From Candidatus Woesearchaeota archaeon (GTDB lineage Archaea; Nanoarchaeota; Nanoarchaeia; Woesearchaeales; JAGVZT01), in the NCBI GenBank assembly GCA_017608295.1, contig JAFCGF010000007.1, positions 62,001-126,000 of the forward strand: DNA of 64,000 nt, in the 5' to 3' direction. Below, piece after piece: positions 8,334 through 16,800 of the stretch. Within the stretch, counting starts at the first letter, position 1, and the number at the start of each line of letters is the position of its first letter. The position numbers were made by a program, and so were the translations under genes. A model generated the notes under the pieces. It saw only the letters and a list, made by a program, of their open reading frames with translations. It had not been told where the DNA came from and searched no databases.

Positions 8334-8792
8334 ATGGACAAGAATCTGGTGAAGGCACTTCGTGTCTTCTACGACAGTCTGGAGAGCATCAACGTACACT
8401 GGGTTATCATCGGAAGCATGGGACTGGCTTTGCAGGGCGTTGATATCGTTCCGAATGATATTGATATCCTGACTGACGATGAGGGAGCATTGATTATCCA
8501 CCGCGAGCTGAAGCAGTTCGAGACAAAGCCACTTGAAAGGAAAGAGACTGAGCTCTTCAGGTCGGTTATCGGAGCCCTGGAGATAGGGGGAGTAGAAATT
8601 GAGATTATGGCTGACCTAGAGACGAATTCGCGTGGACGGTGGACCCGCGATTCTGCCACTATAACTTCAGTCTCGTTTGAGGGGATGGAGCTGCCTGTGT
8701 ATCCCCTTAAGGCGTCTCTCGAGGCCTATAAGGGGATGAACCGCCCTAAGGATCAGAAGAAAATCAAGAAGATAGAGGAAGCGCTGGGCTAG
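8334..8792 (+). CDS. Small nucleotidyltransferase (Pol beta fold)
   Basis: The 152-residue protein has IIGSMGLALQG near residue 27 followed by NDIDILTDD near 45, the Gly-Ser and Asp-x-Asp pattern of the nucleotidyltransferase superfamily. A later acidic segment IEIMADLE could give the third metal ligand. Many such proteins act in toxin-antitoxin pairs or tRNA/antibiotic nucleotidyl transfer, but no HEPN partner gene adjoins it. It starts immediately after the ppsA stop and converges with, and overlaps by 4 nt, the deacetylase gene on the other strand. Confidence 0.7.
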   Translation: MDKNLVKALRVFYDSLESINVHWVIIGSMGLALQGVDIVPNDIDILTDDEGALIIHRELKQFETKPLERKETELFRSVIGALEIGGVEIEIMADLETNSRGRWTRDSATITSVSFEGMELPVYPLKASLEAYKGMNRPKDQKKIKKIEEALG

Positions 8793-9559
8793 GCTTCCCA
8801 ATACATCTCGTGGGTTCCGTAGGTGTCGAAAAGTGTATAGATAAGGTCTTCTTTGTCGTCAAGCTCGCCCAAGGATTTCTCAGCGAGGTTCTTGATGATG
8901 CTGTATTGGCTTTGGTATGCCTTGATGCCCTCTGCCTTTGCCTTCTTCTCTTCTTTTGTGAGTTTATGGTTGAGGGTGAATTTACTGACTACGTGGTCAA
9001 GCACGAGTTTGGTGAGCCTCGGGTGTGCGATTGCGAGGTTCGGCAGCTGTGCCTGCACTCCATAGCAGAAGACGCTTTTCAGCTCGATGGGCTCTCCAAG
9101 CTCTGAGGCAACTGGCGACGTTGCCTGGAACTCTGCCACTTTTCCTATGTCATAGGCTGCCTTGTGGTCTGGATGGGAGTCCTTCGGGTTAGGGATGAGG
9201 AGGCAGTCTGCATTGATTTCCCTGAGCACACGGATGACCTTCTTGTATGCCCCCTCTTCTCCGTTTGGAGTGTCCCAGCATCGATATGCGTTGAGGCTCA
9301 TGTCAGGAAAGCCCAGGAAGATGACCTCTGCGCCCAATGCCTTGTAACATTTCTCGGTCTCTTTTTTCCTAGTTTCAACAATGATGTCCTTCTCTTCTGG
9401 AGTCGAATAGCCCAAAGAGCCGTCTGTCATGATGAGGACTGTGGTCTTCAGCTTCTTGTTCGCTCTGGCTTTGATGAGCCCCCCCGCGCTCAGGACTGCG
9501 TCGTCGTCATGAGGTGAGATGATAGCGAGATGCTCTCCCAGCCGGTTCATGATTCTCAT
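8789..9559 (-). CDS. PIG-L/LmbE family N-deacetylase
   Basis: The 256-residue protein contains the zinc-binding motif SPHDDDAVLSAGG near residue 15 and the second ligand segment NPKDSHPDHKAAYD near 140, which define the family that deacetylates N-acetylglucosaminyl lipids and related conjugates. Substrate is unknown; a role in sugar or glycolipid metabolism is plausible in an organism with heavily glycosylated surface proteins. A TATA box at 9584-9590 is about 28 nt upstream of ATG 9559 and there is no ribosome site, so the mRNA is probably leaderless. A second ATG is at 9550. Confidence 0.85.
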   Translation of the reverse strand: MRIMNRLGEHLAIISPHDDDAVLSAGGLIKARANKKLKTTVLIMTDGSLGYSTPEEKDIIVETRKKETEKCYKALGAEVIFLGFPDMSLNAYRCWDTPNGEEGAYKKVIRVLREINADCLLIPNPKDSHPDHKAAYDIGKVAEFQATSPVASELGEPIELKSVFCYGVQAQLPNLAIAHPRLTKLVLDHVVSKFTLNHKLTKEEKKAKAEGIKAYQSQYSIIKNLAEKSLGELDDKEDLIYTLFDTYGTHEMYWEA

Positions 9560-9583
9560 GACAACAGAACACGCATCTGCCAG

Positions 9584-9590
9584 ATATAAA
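9584..9590 (-). promoter_or_regulatory. TATA box of a leaderless transcript (deacetylase gene)
   Basis: Read on the minus strand the sequence is TTTATAT. Its centre is about 28 nt from the start codon at 9559, the standard TATA-to-start distance in archaea, so transcription and translation should start together. Confidence 0.6.
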
Positions 9591-9659
9591 CCTATTGGAG
9601 GATACTACCTAACGGACGACACCTTTAAAAAGAAGTTCTTGCTTCTAGACTCATCATCA

Positions 9660-9703
9660 GCCCTGGTGGTGGTTTGAGGCGAAGGCGAAAACCTCAGCAG
9701 GGG
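9660..9703 (+). repeat. tRNA-Glu-leader hairpin repeating the tRNA 5' end
   Basis: GCCCTGGTGGTG at 9660-9671 is an exact copy of the first 12 nt of the tRNA-Glu that begins at 9717. It is followed by TGAGG, a 12-nt loop and CCTCA, and then by CAGGGGC, which can pair back to the first bases. The result is a tRNA-like hairpin in the precursor leader. A TATA-like TTTAAAA lies at 9623-9629. It may be a degenerate partial tRNA duplication. Confidence 0.4.
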
Positions 9704-9716
9704 CGAACGAAGTGAG

Positions 9717-9791
9717 GCCCTGGTGGTGTAGTCCGGTCAATCATTCTGCCCTCTCGAGGCAGGGACCCGGGTTCGAATCCCGGCCGGGGCA
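9717..9791 (+). tRNA. tRNA-Glu (anticodon CTC)
   Basis: The cloverleaf is complete. The acceptor stem is GCCCTGG/CCGGGGC (one G-T pair), and the anticodon stem CTGCC/GGCAG holds loop CTCTCGA, so the anticodon is CTC, reading GAG. The T arm is CCGGG TTCGAAT CCCGG. The discriminator is A. No CCA is encoded and no intron is visible. The sequence has the typical archaeal tRNA-Glu D arm (GGTGTAGTCCGG). Confidence 0.95.
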
Positions 9792-9833
9792 TTAGTAGTT
9801 TTTCTTATAAAGAAGGGCATAAGAAGACATAAA

Positions 9834-9841
9834 AAATATAA
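9834..9841 (+). promoter_or_regulatory. TATA box of the repeat lipoprotein gene (leaderless)
   Basis: AAATATAA lies about 28 nt upstream of ATG 9866 and no ribosome site precedes the start, so the transcript is probably leaderless. A second A/T-rich element, TTTCTTATAAAG, lies about 30 nt further upstream. Confidence 0.45.
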
Positions 9842-9865
9842 GACATTGAATTTTCATGGCATGCT

Positions 9866-10726
9866 ATGAGAATCACAATCATTTCATTGATGGTCCTATT
9901 GATGCTTCTCGTCTCTTGTGAGAGTGGAATACGGATCTCTGGAGACAATATCAGCATACGGGCTGGAGGAAACAATGTGGATGTTGGTGCAGATGGTGTC
10001 AACATCAAGGCTGGTGGTTCAGAGGTTGGCATTTCAGTGGATGCTGGATCTGGTGGCGCATCAGTCGACGTGAGCGCAGGTGCAGGCGATTCTGGAGTTG
10101 ACGTTTCAGTGGATGCTGGCTCTGGTGGCGCATCAGTCGACGTGAGTGCAGGTGATTCAGGAGTTGACGTATCGGTGGACGCAGGAGATAATTCTACTGA
10201 TGCATCGGTAGATATGAGCGCAGGTGCAGGTGATGTTGATGTACAAGTCGATGCATCCAACTCAGCTATCAATGGTGGCTCTGATACCGATCCAATGGAC
10301 ATTAACGTCCAGGTTGATGTCCCCATGATTGAAACAGATATCTCAGTGAGTCCTGACATGAATGCTATAACTACCACTGTCAGTAATGTAGCGATTGTTA
10401 ATGGTTTCAATCTGGTGCAGGACCTAGAGATTACTGACAATGTCTACTATGCGTTGGTTAATGGAGACAACAATAATGTAACCATAGAAGGTGAAGGCAA
10501 CCTCAACCTCACAGTGAATGGCTGGCATCACACAGTAACGGTCACGGGATCCATGACTATTGAGCAATTCACAGCAAATGGCGGGTATCAAGTGATAACT
10601 ATCATGGGACCCATTACTATTGACATGTTGACCGTGAATGGTGAAGGTATCAATATCACTGTACCAGAAGCTTCTGTTGGCAATAAGTCAATTAACGGCT
10701 TCAATCACGAGATAATCTATTCTTGA
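9866..10726 (+). CDS. Secreted lipoprotein with Asp/Ser/Gly/Val repeats and a beta-helix-like C-terminus
   Basis: The 286-residue protein begins with a short hydrophobic signal ending in LVSC (Cys18), a lipobox. Residues 22-130 are low-complexity, acidic and nearly Lys-free, built from alternating short beta-like repeats such as VDVSAGDSGVDVSVDAG; the coding DNA has direct repeats at 10032-10168. The last 110 residues contain evenly spaced N-G and V-x-V steps (VTIEGEGNLNLTVNGW, VTVTGSMTIEQF) like DUF3060-type or other right-handed beta-helical surface proteins. It stands alone between tRNA-Glu and a convergent gene. Function is unknown; a calcium-binding or surface role is only a guess. Confidence 0.7.
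   Translation: MRITIISLMVLLMLLVSCESGIRISGDNISIRAGGNNVDVGADGVNIKAGGSEVGISVDAGSGGASVDVSAGAGDSGVDVSVDAGSGGASVDVSAGDSGVDVSVDAGDNSTDASVDMSAGAGDVDVQVDASNSAINGGSDTDPMDINVQVDVPMIETDISVSPDMNAITTTVSNVAIVNGFNLVQDLEITDNVYYALVNGDNNNVTIEGEGNLNLTVNGWHHTVTVTGSMTIEQFTANGGYQVITIMGPITIDMLTVNGEGINITVPEASVGNKSINGFNHEIIYS
10032..10168 (+). repeat. Tandem imperfect repeats of about 70 nt inside the lipoprotein gene
   Basis: Two copies of a unit starting TTTCAGTGGATGCTGG and continuing through GGTGGCGCATCAGTCGACGT follow each other (about 10032-10103 and 10104-10168). A partial third copy begins near 10169. They encode the VSVDAGSGGASVDVSAG repeat and could expand or contract by slippage. Confidence 0.75.
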
Positions 10727-10787
10727 TTCCGCATTTGACAAGGAGATGGTCACATGATTTCCAAAAGGACATTAGCGATGTAAAGTC

Positions 10788-11501
10788 CTATTCTTCACTT
10801 GGAACATAAGGAATTGGCTCGGCAGGAGGCTCAAAGTCAAAGCCGCACGGGTCAGCGTCGTATACTACTGCTTCCATCTCAACCTTAATCCCAATCCCTT
10901 CGGTTAAGAGATAAAGGGGAATACCCTCAGGGCTGAAGCAGTACTCCATCTTTTCCGTTTCAAGGGTCAAGCCAAAGCATTCAGTCTCAATGCCGACAAC
11001 AGTACGCGACTCGATAGCAGGCATCTCGTATCCTGAAGCGATTTTTCCAAGGGTGACGTGCATCGGGTCCACCTGTGCTTCAGACAGGGGCTCTTCTATG
11101 CAGGCCCATCCACTGCCCGGGTCTAGGCATGTGTACACCACTTCTTCCAGGAGGTACACTGCCAGGGAGCCAGATTCATTGGCACTTTCATACCTTAATC
11201 TTTCAGCATCGGTGAAGTGTGCAACCACGCCTTTCATGCTGCTCCTGCTATACTCCTCCCAGGTCTCGACAGAATTATTGTACTTCACATAATAACTCAG
11301 CCCTTCCATAACCTCGACATGCTCAGCAAAAGAGAGTCCGGCAGGTTCCTGCGGCTCATCCACAGGCTCAGCAGGGGGAAGAACAGGCTCAGGGCTCACC
11401 TCTGGGGGCGTATCGATGATGTCAGGGGCTGAATCGCAACCAGCGCAACCAGAGAGCAGGAGCAGTGCGAAAATGAGAAAGATAACTGTGAGACGGGTCA
11501 T
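10788..11501 (-). CDS. Predicted lipoprotein, unknown function
   Basis: The product from ATG 11501 has 237 residues. It starts MTRLTVIF, has a hydrophobic segment ending in LLLLSGC (Cys19, lipobox) and then a Pro/Glu/Val-rich linker (residues 28-52). The remaining domain (about 55-225) is acidic and contains four cysteines, two in YTCLDPGSGWACIEE, which could form disulfides. The frame stays open upstream but there it only mirrors the next gene on the same strand, so the longer form is rejected. A TATA-like CTTAAATT lies about 26 nt upstream, suggesting a leaderless mRNA. I do not recognise the domain. Confidence 0.75.
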   Translation of the reverse strand: MTRLTVIFLIFALLLLSGCAGCDSAPDIIDTPPEVSPEPVLPPAEPVDEPQEPAGLSFAEHVEVMEGLSYYVKYNNSVETWEEYSRSSMKGVVAHFTDAERLRYESANESGSLAVYLLEEVVYTCLDPGSGWACIEEPLSEAQVDPMHVTLGKIASGYEMPAIESRTVVGIETECFGLTLETEKMEYCFSPEGIPLYLLTEGIGIKVEMEAVVYDADPCGFDFEPPAEPIPYVPSEE

Positions 11502-11551
11502 GAGCCAATCATAGAGAGAAGTCAATTTAAGTGTTTCTGTCCAAACACATG

Positions 11552-12106
11552 CTACTTCTTGCCTGCAATCCTGCGGAGAACCCAGCCAAAATAGTTCAGA
11601 TGCCACAAAAAATGAAAGAGCGCCACCATCGCGAACACAATGCCAAACTCCACGTGCCAGAAGAGCAGCCTGAAGGGAGGGTCGATGTTCCAACCATAGT
11701 TCAGCCGAAGCACAAGCACAATCCCCAACACAGCAGCAAGGAGAAAGGCGAACAGAAGCAGCACATTCCATGCCATCTTATGCGTTGCCCGTGAATACAG
11801 CTTAGGAACAAATACAAACGTGCTGAGCAGGTACAGGAGTAGTAAAGAAAGCGCAGGAAAAATAAATGGATAGCGCTCATTCAGCCCATTCTTTGCAGTT
11901 GATGCTGCAGAAGCAGTGATTATGCTCGTCTCCTCCCGCGGAGCTTGCTCTGAACGGTCACACACTCCAGAGCCATCTGTATCAATATATTGGCCGCAGG
12001 GCTGGGTGCATTCCACCATGCCAGAAGGGCAGTCATTCCACTGGCCTATGCTAGCAGGCAGAAGGACAAGCAGGAGGGCAGCTAAGACAAGTATCTTTAT
12101 ACGCAT
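11552..12106 (-). CDS. Membrane protein with Cys-rich/Ca-loop N-terminus and conserved histidines, possibly heme-binding
   Basis: The 184-residue protein has a signal peptide (residues 1-20). An extracytoplasmic segment follows with CPSGMVECTQPCGQYIDTDGSGVC, resembling the cysteine and Asp-rich motif seen in some archaeal cytochrome-like membrane proteins. Three transmembrane helices follow (about 80-100, 112-134, 150-172). Helix 3 carries WHVEFGIVFAMVALFHFLWHL with several histidines suitable for heme ligation. I infer a small redox or heme-binding membrane protein; the cofactor is not proven. It is followed by the lipoprotein gene on the same strand with a 50-nt gap. Confidence 0.55.
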   Translation of the reverse strand: MRIKILVLAALLLVLLPASIGQWNDCPSGMVECTQPCGQYIDTDGSGVCDRSEQAPREETSIITASAASTAKNGLNERYPFIFPALSLLLLYLLSTFVFVPKLYSRATHKMAWNVLLLFAFLLAAVLGIVLVLRLNYGWNIDPPFRLLFWHVEFGIVFAMVALFHFLWHLNYFGWVLRRIAGKK

Positions 12107-12186
12107 TTCACGTGCTAGTGGCGTCTTCCTTAAATGTGTTACTCAAGGCGAAAGATTAATTAATGCCTGTTTGTTAGTGTAAAGCG

Positions 12187-12597
12187 ATGGCTAAGAATAA
12201 ACCTAAAATCCTGCTTGTTGATGACGAGCCCAACCTCTTGAAGCTCCTGCACAACATCCTCAAGGATGAGGGATTCAATGTCAAGGCAATCAACAACGGC
12301 AAGGAAGCCCTCAAAGTCGCGGGAACCTTCAAACCGGATCTTGTCATCCTCGACATGATGATGCCCGGCCTCTCTGGTGTAGATGTATGCCAGAGGCTGC
12401 GTGACGACAAAGCAACCCGCTATTACAGGGTTGTGTTCCTTACTGTCGTGAGGTTCTCAGAGGCAGGAATGAATGTGCTCAAGGAATTCGGTGTTATTGA
12501 TTACATCACAAAGCCTTTCGAGACCAAGGAGCTCATCAAGCGAATCAAGAAGGCTCTGAAGCAGGAGACAGTCCTGCCTGAAGACCTCAACGAGTAA
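12187..12597 (+). CDS. CheY-like response regulator receiver protein
   Basis: The 136-residue protein is a stand-alone receiver domain. ILLVDDEP near residue 10 gives the acidic pair, VILDMMMPG holds the phospho-acceptor Asp near residue 56, FLTV gives the switch Thr, and YITKPF gives the conserved Lys with the usual cis-Pro. There is no output domain. No histidine kinase is in the window. It is transcribed divergently from the membrane protein at 11552 and converges with the giant operon, overlapping its last gene by 11 nt. A T-rich run at 12601-12609 could terminate it. Confidence 0.9.
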   Translation: MAKNKPKILLVDDEPNLLKLLHNILKDEGFNVKAINNGKEALKVAGTFKPDLVILDMMMPGLSGVDVCQRLRDDKATRYYRVVFLTVVRFSEAGMNVLKEFGVIDYITKPFETKELIKRIKKALKQETVLPEDLNE

Positions 12598-13810
12598 GCT
12601 CTCTTTTTTTGTGCTCTCTCCTGATAAGAAATAGCAAGACAATTACTGCAGCTGCAAATCCTGCGATGAGCAGCACAAGGCGGATTTTTCCAGCAGGGGA
12701 TGAGACGCTCGTGGTGCGCTCTATTACCTGCGTTCCTAAGCTGACAGGCACTCCAGCGGAATCTAGGGACTCGGCATACGCCCTCATGACATACGCTCCC
12801 GGCTCTCCAGGCTGGTGATACAGCGTGACTGCCTGCTCTTCAGAAGCAGCGAGTAGCATCCTCTCTGAGCGCACAGTGCTGGACACACCATTCTCGCCCA
12901 TAATCTCGACTACTCCAACTACCTCAACAGCACGCTCATGGGGATTTCTCAGGATCAGCGTAAGGGGGATGAACTCATCTCTGGAGGACGTCTCTGGAAC
13001 TGAAAAGGACTCAAGCTCAACTGCCAATGGCTTTTCCTCAATAACCTTGAGCTCATGCGTGGCGAAATAGCCGCATGCAGGCACACTTACCAGCGCAAAA
13101 TAACTGCCCTCTGAAAGGCCATGCTCAATATGCTCGGCATGCTCAAGGCTTTCACCAGGCCTGACAGGGGAAAGAGCGAAGGTATGGCTCAGGAGCAGCT
13201 CATCCCCGGCGGAGAGGACATCGACTGTTGCTGAAGGAGAAATGCGGACATTTCCCAGGTTCGACACCGCAACTGACAGGGGCATATTATGGTTCTCCTC
13301 TGCGATACCGAGCGACACTGCAGCAGAGCAGCGTTCATCTGCTTTTCCGGTTATCTGGAGGATAAGGGGCAGCCTCAGCTCGGGCTGGATAACGCTCACA
13401 GCGCCCTCTGACGCCCCCCCACCTGAAGCCGCACTTGCCACGAGGAACAACACATACTCTCCCGGAGCAGCGTCTTCGGGCTCTGCTATGATTCTGACAG
13501 AAGCCGGTTTTCCTTTACGCACGCGTACATCAGGCGGCTCAAGAGTGAGCCATTCAGCTCCAGAGCCCTCAATTGAGAGAAGAACCCCAAGCTCAGTCAG
13601 GCTGGAAGAGCTCACCACAACAACCTGGCTTCCAAAGCCGTCCACATAGAGATTAGAAAAGACGACTTCAGCCGGGCTCACCCCAAGGCCAACCAAGGCC
13701 GAAGCCGTCTTGGTGAAGAAAATGAAGAGCACAACAGCACCGACTGCGGGGATGGTGCTTTTTCTTGTTGCGCTCCTCATTTTTTTGGTAATCCTCTTTT
13801 TGGTAATCAT
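12587..13810 (-). CDS. Membrane-anchored surface protein, 407-residue family, copy A
   Basis: The 407-residue protein has a basic N-terminus and signal segment (about 20-38), about 320 extracytoplasmic residues of beta-rich sequence, a transmembrane helix near residues 378-398 (LVLLIAGFAAAVIVLLFLI) and a basic tail RREHKKRELTR. It is paralogous to the 407-residue protein at 44925. Both open with G(L/I)G(V/I)(S/T)P, share a middle segment with (S/N)xGNVR and a G-x-Y-(F/W)-A-L-V-(S/T)-V-P-x-C-G motif, and end with the same TM-plus-basic tail. Its ATG overlaps the stop of the 1,214-aa gene as ATGA, so it is the last gene of the giant operon and a candidate membrane anchor for it. Two conserved Cys may pair. 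Function is inferred. Confidence 0.75.
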   Translation of the reverse strand: MITKKRITKKMRSATRKSTIPAVGAVVLFIFFTKTASALVGLGVSPAEVVFSNLYVDGFGSQVVVVSSSSLTELGVLLSIEGSGAEWLTLEPPDVRVRKGKPASVRIIAEPEDAAPGEYVLFLVASAASGGGASEGAVSVIQPELRLPLILQITGKADERCSAAVSLGIAEENHNMPLSVAVSNLGNVRISPSATVDVLSAGDELLLSHTFALSPVRPGESLEHAEHIEHGLSEGSYFALVSVPACGYFATHELKVIEEKPLAVELESFSVPETSSRDEFIPLTLILRNPHERAVEVVGVVEIMGENGVSSTVRSERMLLAASEEQAVTLYHQPGEPGAYVMRAYAESLDSAGVPVSLGTQVIERTTSVSSPAGKIRLVLLIAGFAAAVIVLLFLIRREHKKRELTR

Positions 13811-16800
13811 TTTAGTTCAACGTAAAACGACACTGTGCCGTAGCTGTACTTGTATTGGCGCAGCGTGGCCGGAACCCGTATCTCATAGTCATACGTCCCG
13901 TACTGGCCTGCTGTATTGCGGCTAATAGTGGTGATGAAGACCAGCTCCTCCCTGTCTCCTGTGTCGAACGTGGCGTTCCCTGACGTGTCGTCAGAGCTGT
14001 CCCACAGGATACCGGTCTGGAATGCAGAATTGCTTGTCGTGTTCACAACAGACACGTTACTGATGTTGATGCCGTAGATGAAATAGCTCGCGAGCTCCTT
14101 TGGAGAGCTTGCTCCAGTATAGGTTTGATTCACAGAATCATTGTAGAGGCTCATGTTGAGCAGGAAGTCCATCTCTGCAAAGTCCTCGAACTGCAGCCCT
14201 TGCGTGGTGTTCCTGCCAATCGCGAGGAGGGACGCCCAAGTGATGTCAGACCCTGTTTCAACAACAAAGATATTGCCGCCCTTTGTGGAATTCCAGCGCA
14301 GCGTCGAGGTGTTGATGGCATCTGAGAGCAGGATGTCGCCTGTGAGGTTTCCGTAGTATATCTGCCAGGCAATGATAGTGATGTTGCGGCTCGCGTTGTT
14401 GTTGGTCTCATTGAACTCTAATGTGGCGTTCTCAGGGTCAACAAGAACGATAATCTCATGAGTGCCAGTCACGGTTGTCCAGTTGACGGTCGCTGTCTCA
14501 TTTGAGAAGGGGCTGATATTGAGGAGGAAGTTTCCGTTGAGTTGGTTCTCCGCAGAGGTGTTATCCACACAGAACTGGACAGTGACATTTGACGCGTTCC
14601 TGTTGCCGAGGTTGAAGATGGTCGCGTTTATCCAGAGCGTGACGTTCTCCTGGGGAGAGTTATCGCTGAAGGATATCAATGTCTCATTGATGAAGAGATC
14701 AGCTAAGGATTCTATGGTGATGTTCTCGACCTTCGCCTTGTCAGACTCGTCGAAATTGATGCCGTCAGACTCGCAGCTCGCGTTGGCGGTGATGAATATG
14801 GTGCTGTTCCTACCGTCAAATGGCTGAATGCTCACGTTCCATATCGACAGCACGGCCTCTCCTACGGATATGTTGCCCAGCTGATGGGTGAAGCTGTCAG
14901 TTGCTATAATGTTCACGACGCTCGTGTTGCTGATGTTGATGGTTATGGAACAGTTCTCCCCTGTCAGGCCTCCGATGTTCGTGATGTTGATTGTTACATT
15001 CTCGAAGTGGTCATATGCCGAGTAGAAGCTGTTATTCAGGGGGAAGACGAACGAGATGTTCAGCTCGCTCGGCCGCGAGGTGTTGAGCGAGACATTCATA
15101 CCCTCAATATCGCCATCGAGAGTGACGTTTGTGCGGCCCCAGTGTGTCTCGTTCCAGGAGATAATAGTTATATTATCGGCGTCGTTGCCGTCAATAGTCT
15201 CGGAATACCTTCCAGTGTAGCCTGGGAAGGGAATCCGGGTCTTATTCTTCATGTAGAACGTACTGTCAGTGTTGTTGATGGTGTACAGCGTACCGAGCGG
15301 CACTTGCGTAGTCCAGTCTGTATCGAAAATCCAGCCAGCGATACCATGCGGCGTAGGGGGAGTAGCGTCGCGCACTTGGATGCCCTTGGCTGCGTCATAA
15401 TCCAGGGTTTCGAAGCCTGTGGAGTTGTCATCGCACAAGATAGTGATGTTGATGTCAGTAGTGCCCTTAGAAGAGGCGTTGAGGCTCCAGTTGAGCAACA
15501 GCTCCGTGCCCAGGGAGATATTCTCAAGGAACTGGACAGCGCTTTCCCCGTCCTTGAGCGTCACGACGTCTGCTGTCGTGAAGGTGAGCGTGGCGTTGCA
15601 GTTCAATGCCGGGGCAGCGCCGAGGATAGTGAGCTCTGCCTGGAGGACGAAATTGTCTGCGACCGAGTAGAAGGTGAAGTCTGCAGGGCTCAGCACAGTA
15701 ACATCAGGCTCGCCTGTACGGCTCATGTTAAAGGTGACGTTGACATTGTCCATGTCGCCAGTGAGCACGACACTGTTGGAGCCCCAATGCGAGGAGTTCC
15801 ACGCCCGCACGATAATGATATCATTCGTGTTTCCTGTCACGACCTCGGAATACCTTCCGCTGTATCCAGGGAAGGGTATGCGCGTCACGTTCTCCATGAA
15901 AAAGCCGCTCGTGGTGTCGTTGATGCTATAGTATGTGCCAAGTGGGGCCTGTGTCGCCCCGTCCTGCAAGAAAATCCAGCCCGCAAGCCCAAACTGTTCA
16001 GGAGGCGGGTCTGCTGCGATGAGCCATGAGCGCGCCTCTGTGAATGACGCTGTGTTATAATGAATCTCAATTGGGCCTATGGCGTACATCACCGGGCTCA
16101 CCCTCGGTGCAGAGACATAGTACGCGACCTGTTCGCCAGGGCTGAGGCCTGTCCAGGTGAGGAGCCAGTAGCCCGGCTCGCCGGATATGGCTGCTCCTCC
16201 CACGTCATCAAGTGTGAATGCGGCAGGCAGGCGCTCCACAAGGGTGAAGCTGGATGCAGCTATGAATGGCTCGACAGTCACGCTGCTCCTGAACGAGCCT
16301 TGCCAGGGGTCGATAATCATGGGAGCGTCCCTCAGGATATCAAATTCATAGAATGCCGCGACCTCGAATGAGGACTCTATGTAACTATTGCCCTCTGAGG
16401 TGCTGGCAACTGCGGACAGCTCGTGCGTGCCCTCCTCTGAAGTAAGGAACACCGTCTCGTACACTCCTTTTCGTATCTCCCTAATCTCCCCAGCCGCGCT
16501 TGAGAGCACATGGAGGGCTCCAAAAGGCTCCGTGACAGTAAGGATGATGTCAGCGCCGCTGACCGGGAAGCCCGCTGAATCAAGGACAGCGACCCAGATT
16601 ATAGCGGTCTCGCCCGGATGGTACATCGGCTTCTCCGTATTGACTGTCGAGATGCCTGCCTCGGCGTAGAGATATAGCCCAGTTGAGGGCGAGAGCGTGT
16701 ACACGCTGCCTGGAACAATATCCATCACTTCCTGCCAGGGCGACAGGCACACTCCAGATGGGGTTGCAGGGCATCGGTAGAGCCTTGTGCCGCTTGCTTC

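Noticed and set aside
11502..11771. N-terminal extension of the lipoprotein gene at 10788
   Set aside because: The extension is a frame shadow of the membrane-protein gene on the same strand; ATG 11501 gives a proper lipobox signal.
14884..16029. 381-codon plus-strand ORF opposite the 1,214-aa gene, and similar ones at 18008-18922 and 20336-20992
   Set aside because: They are antisense mirrors of repeat-rich, Asn/Thr-rich coding sequence with shifting composition and no start signals.
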